From assembly GCF_937976265.1 (NCBI RefSeq), contig NZ_CALJRX010000192.1, positions 1 through 5,934 on the forward strand: 5,934 bases of DNA, written 5' to 3'. Position 1 is the first letter of the stretch; every line of letters starts with the position of its first letter. This stretch comes from an uncultured Haemophilus sp. (GTDB lineage: Bacteria > Pseudomonadota > Gammaproteobacteria > Enterobacterales > Pasteurellaceae). The translations under genes and the position numbers were made by a program. The notes under the pieces are model-generated. The model worked only from the letters and a program-made list of their open reading frames with translations, ran no database searches and was not told where the DNA came from. Below, one piece after another: positions 5,680 to 5,934 of the stretch.

Positions 5680-5934
5680 ATGAAAAAAATACTATTATTT
5701 TGTTTGTTTCTTATTTTAAGTTTAGGAGCATTTGCACAAAAAATCAAAAGTGATGGAAAACCTCATTTTGACAAGATTTTATGGGAATTGTGGGATGTAG
5801 AGCAGGATAAAGCATATTCAAGAAGAAATTTAATATTTCAAGTTGTAAAAATAGATAATGATTATTACTTAACAGATAGTTATTATCCAAAAGAATGGAA
5901 GAAAAAAATAAAAACAGCTGACAGAAGTAACTAT
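5680..5934 (+). CDS. Predicted exported protein of unknown function, 3' end beyond right edge
   Basis: Eighty-five codons are open from the ATG at 5680 to the last base, so the gene is truncated only by the window. It starts with a clear Sec signal peptide: MKK, then a hydrophobic core ILLFCLFLILSLG, with likely cleavage after AFA at residue 19. Cys8 is inside the core and not in a lipobox, so the product is probably periplasmic or surface-released rather than a lipoprotein. The mature part begins QKIKSDGKPHFDKILWELWD and is rich in Lys, Asp and aromatic residues (three Trp, seven Tyr), with Tyr pairs in DYYLTDSYYP. I do not recognise the family. It follows the preceding fragment by 95 bases in the same direction and may be in the same transcript. 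The 26% GC composition matches that neighbour. Confidence 0.75.
   Translation, partial: MKKILLFCLFLILSLGAFAQKIKSDGKPHFDKILWELWDVEQDKAYSRRNLIFQVVKIDNDYYLTDSYYPKEWKKKIKTADRSNY

Noticed and set aside
5380..5747. Minus-strand open frames (5380-5598 and 5556-5747) opposite the AT-rich genes
   Set aside because: They are Phe/Ile/Ser-rich mirror translations of Lys/Glu-rich coding DNA, with no ribosome sites.

Overview
The window joins two unlike pieces of DNA. Bases 1 to about 5280 are roughly 40% GC and carry four exact copies of the 9-base DNA-uptake core AAGTGCGGT (both orientations counted). That is the Hin-type uptake signal, so this part comes from the Haemophilus/Aggregatibacter side of the Pasteurellaceae. 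Bases from about 5281 to 5934 are about 26% GC by hand count and contain no uptake signal. They have A/T-ending codons and Lys/Ile/Asn/Glu-rich proteins, which suggests a Fusobacterium-like or other very AT-rich bacterium. I cannot name either species from sequence alone.

The Pasteurellaceae part is one minus-strand ABC importer locus of the Afu (AfuABC/FbpABC-like) type. In transcription order it reads: a periplasmic binding protein with its 5' end cut off (copy 2, 5280 down to 4237); a hairpin made of two inverted uptake signals (4192-4231); a leader with two small hairpins; a second, paralogous binding protein (copy 1, 4114-3077); a strong intrinsic-terminator hairpin (3024-3064); a large fused double permease (3011-954); and the ATPase (929 to beyond the left edge). 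Both binding proteins should deliver substrate to the single permease/ATPase pair. Family annotation usually says ferric iron. However, both proteins lack the FbpA-type Tyr-Tyr iron ligands and instead carry the His-Asp/Glu and Glu positions linked to hexose-phosphate binding in Actinobacillus AfuA, so sugar-phosphate uptake is the better hypothesis.

The AT-rich part is on the plus strand. It holds the 3' portion of an unrecognised gene whose beginning is lost at the junction, then a short gap, then the first 85 codons of a predicted exported protein that runs off the right edge. The junction cuts the 5' ends of two divergently oriented genes at the same place, and the join lies at a short repeat. 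This is most simply a chimeric join (assembly, amplification or mixed sample) rather than a natural gene transfer. I see no tRNA, rRNA, transposase, CRISPR array or phage gene, and no convincing evidence of a novel system.
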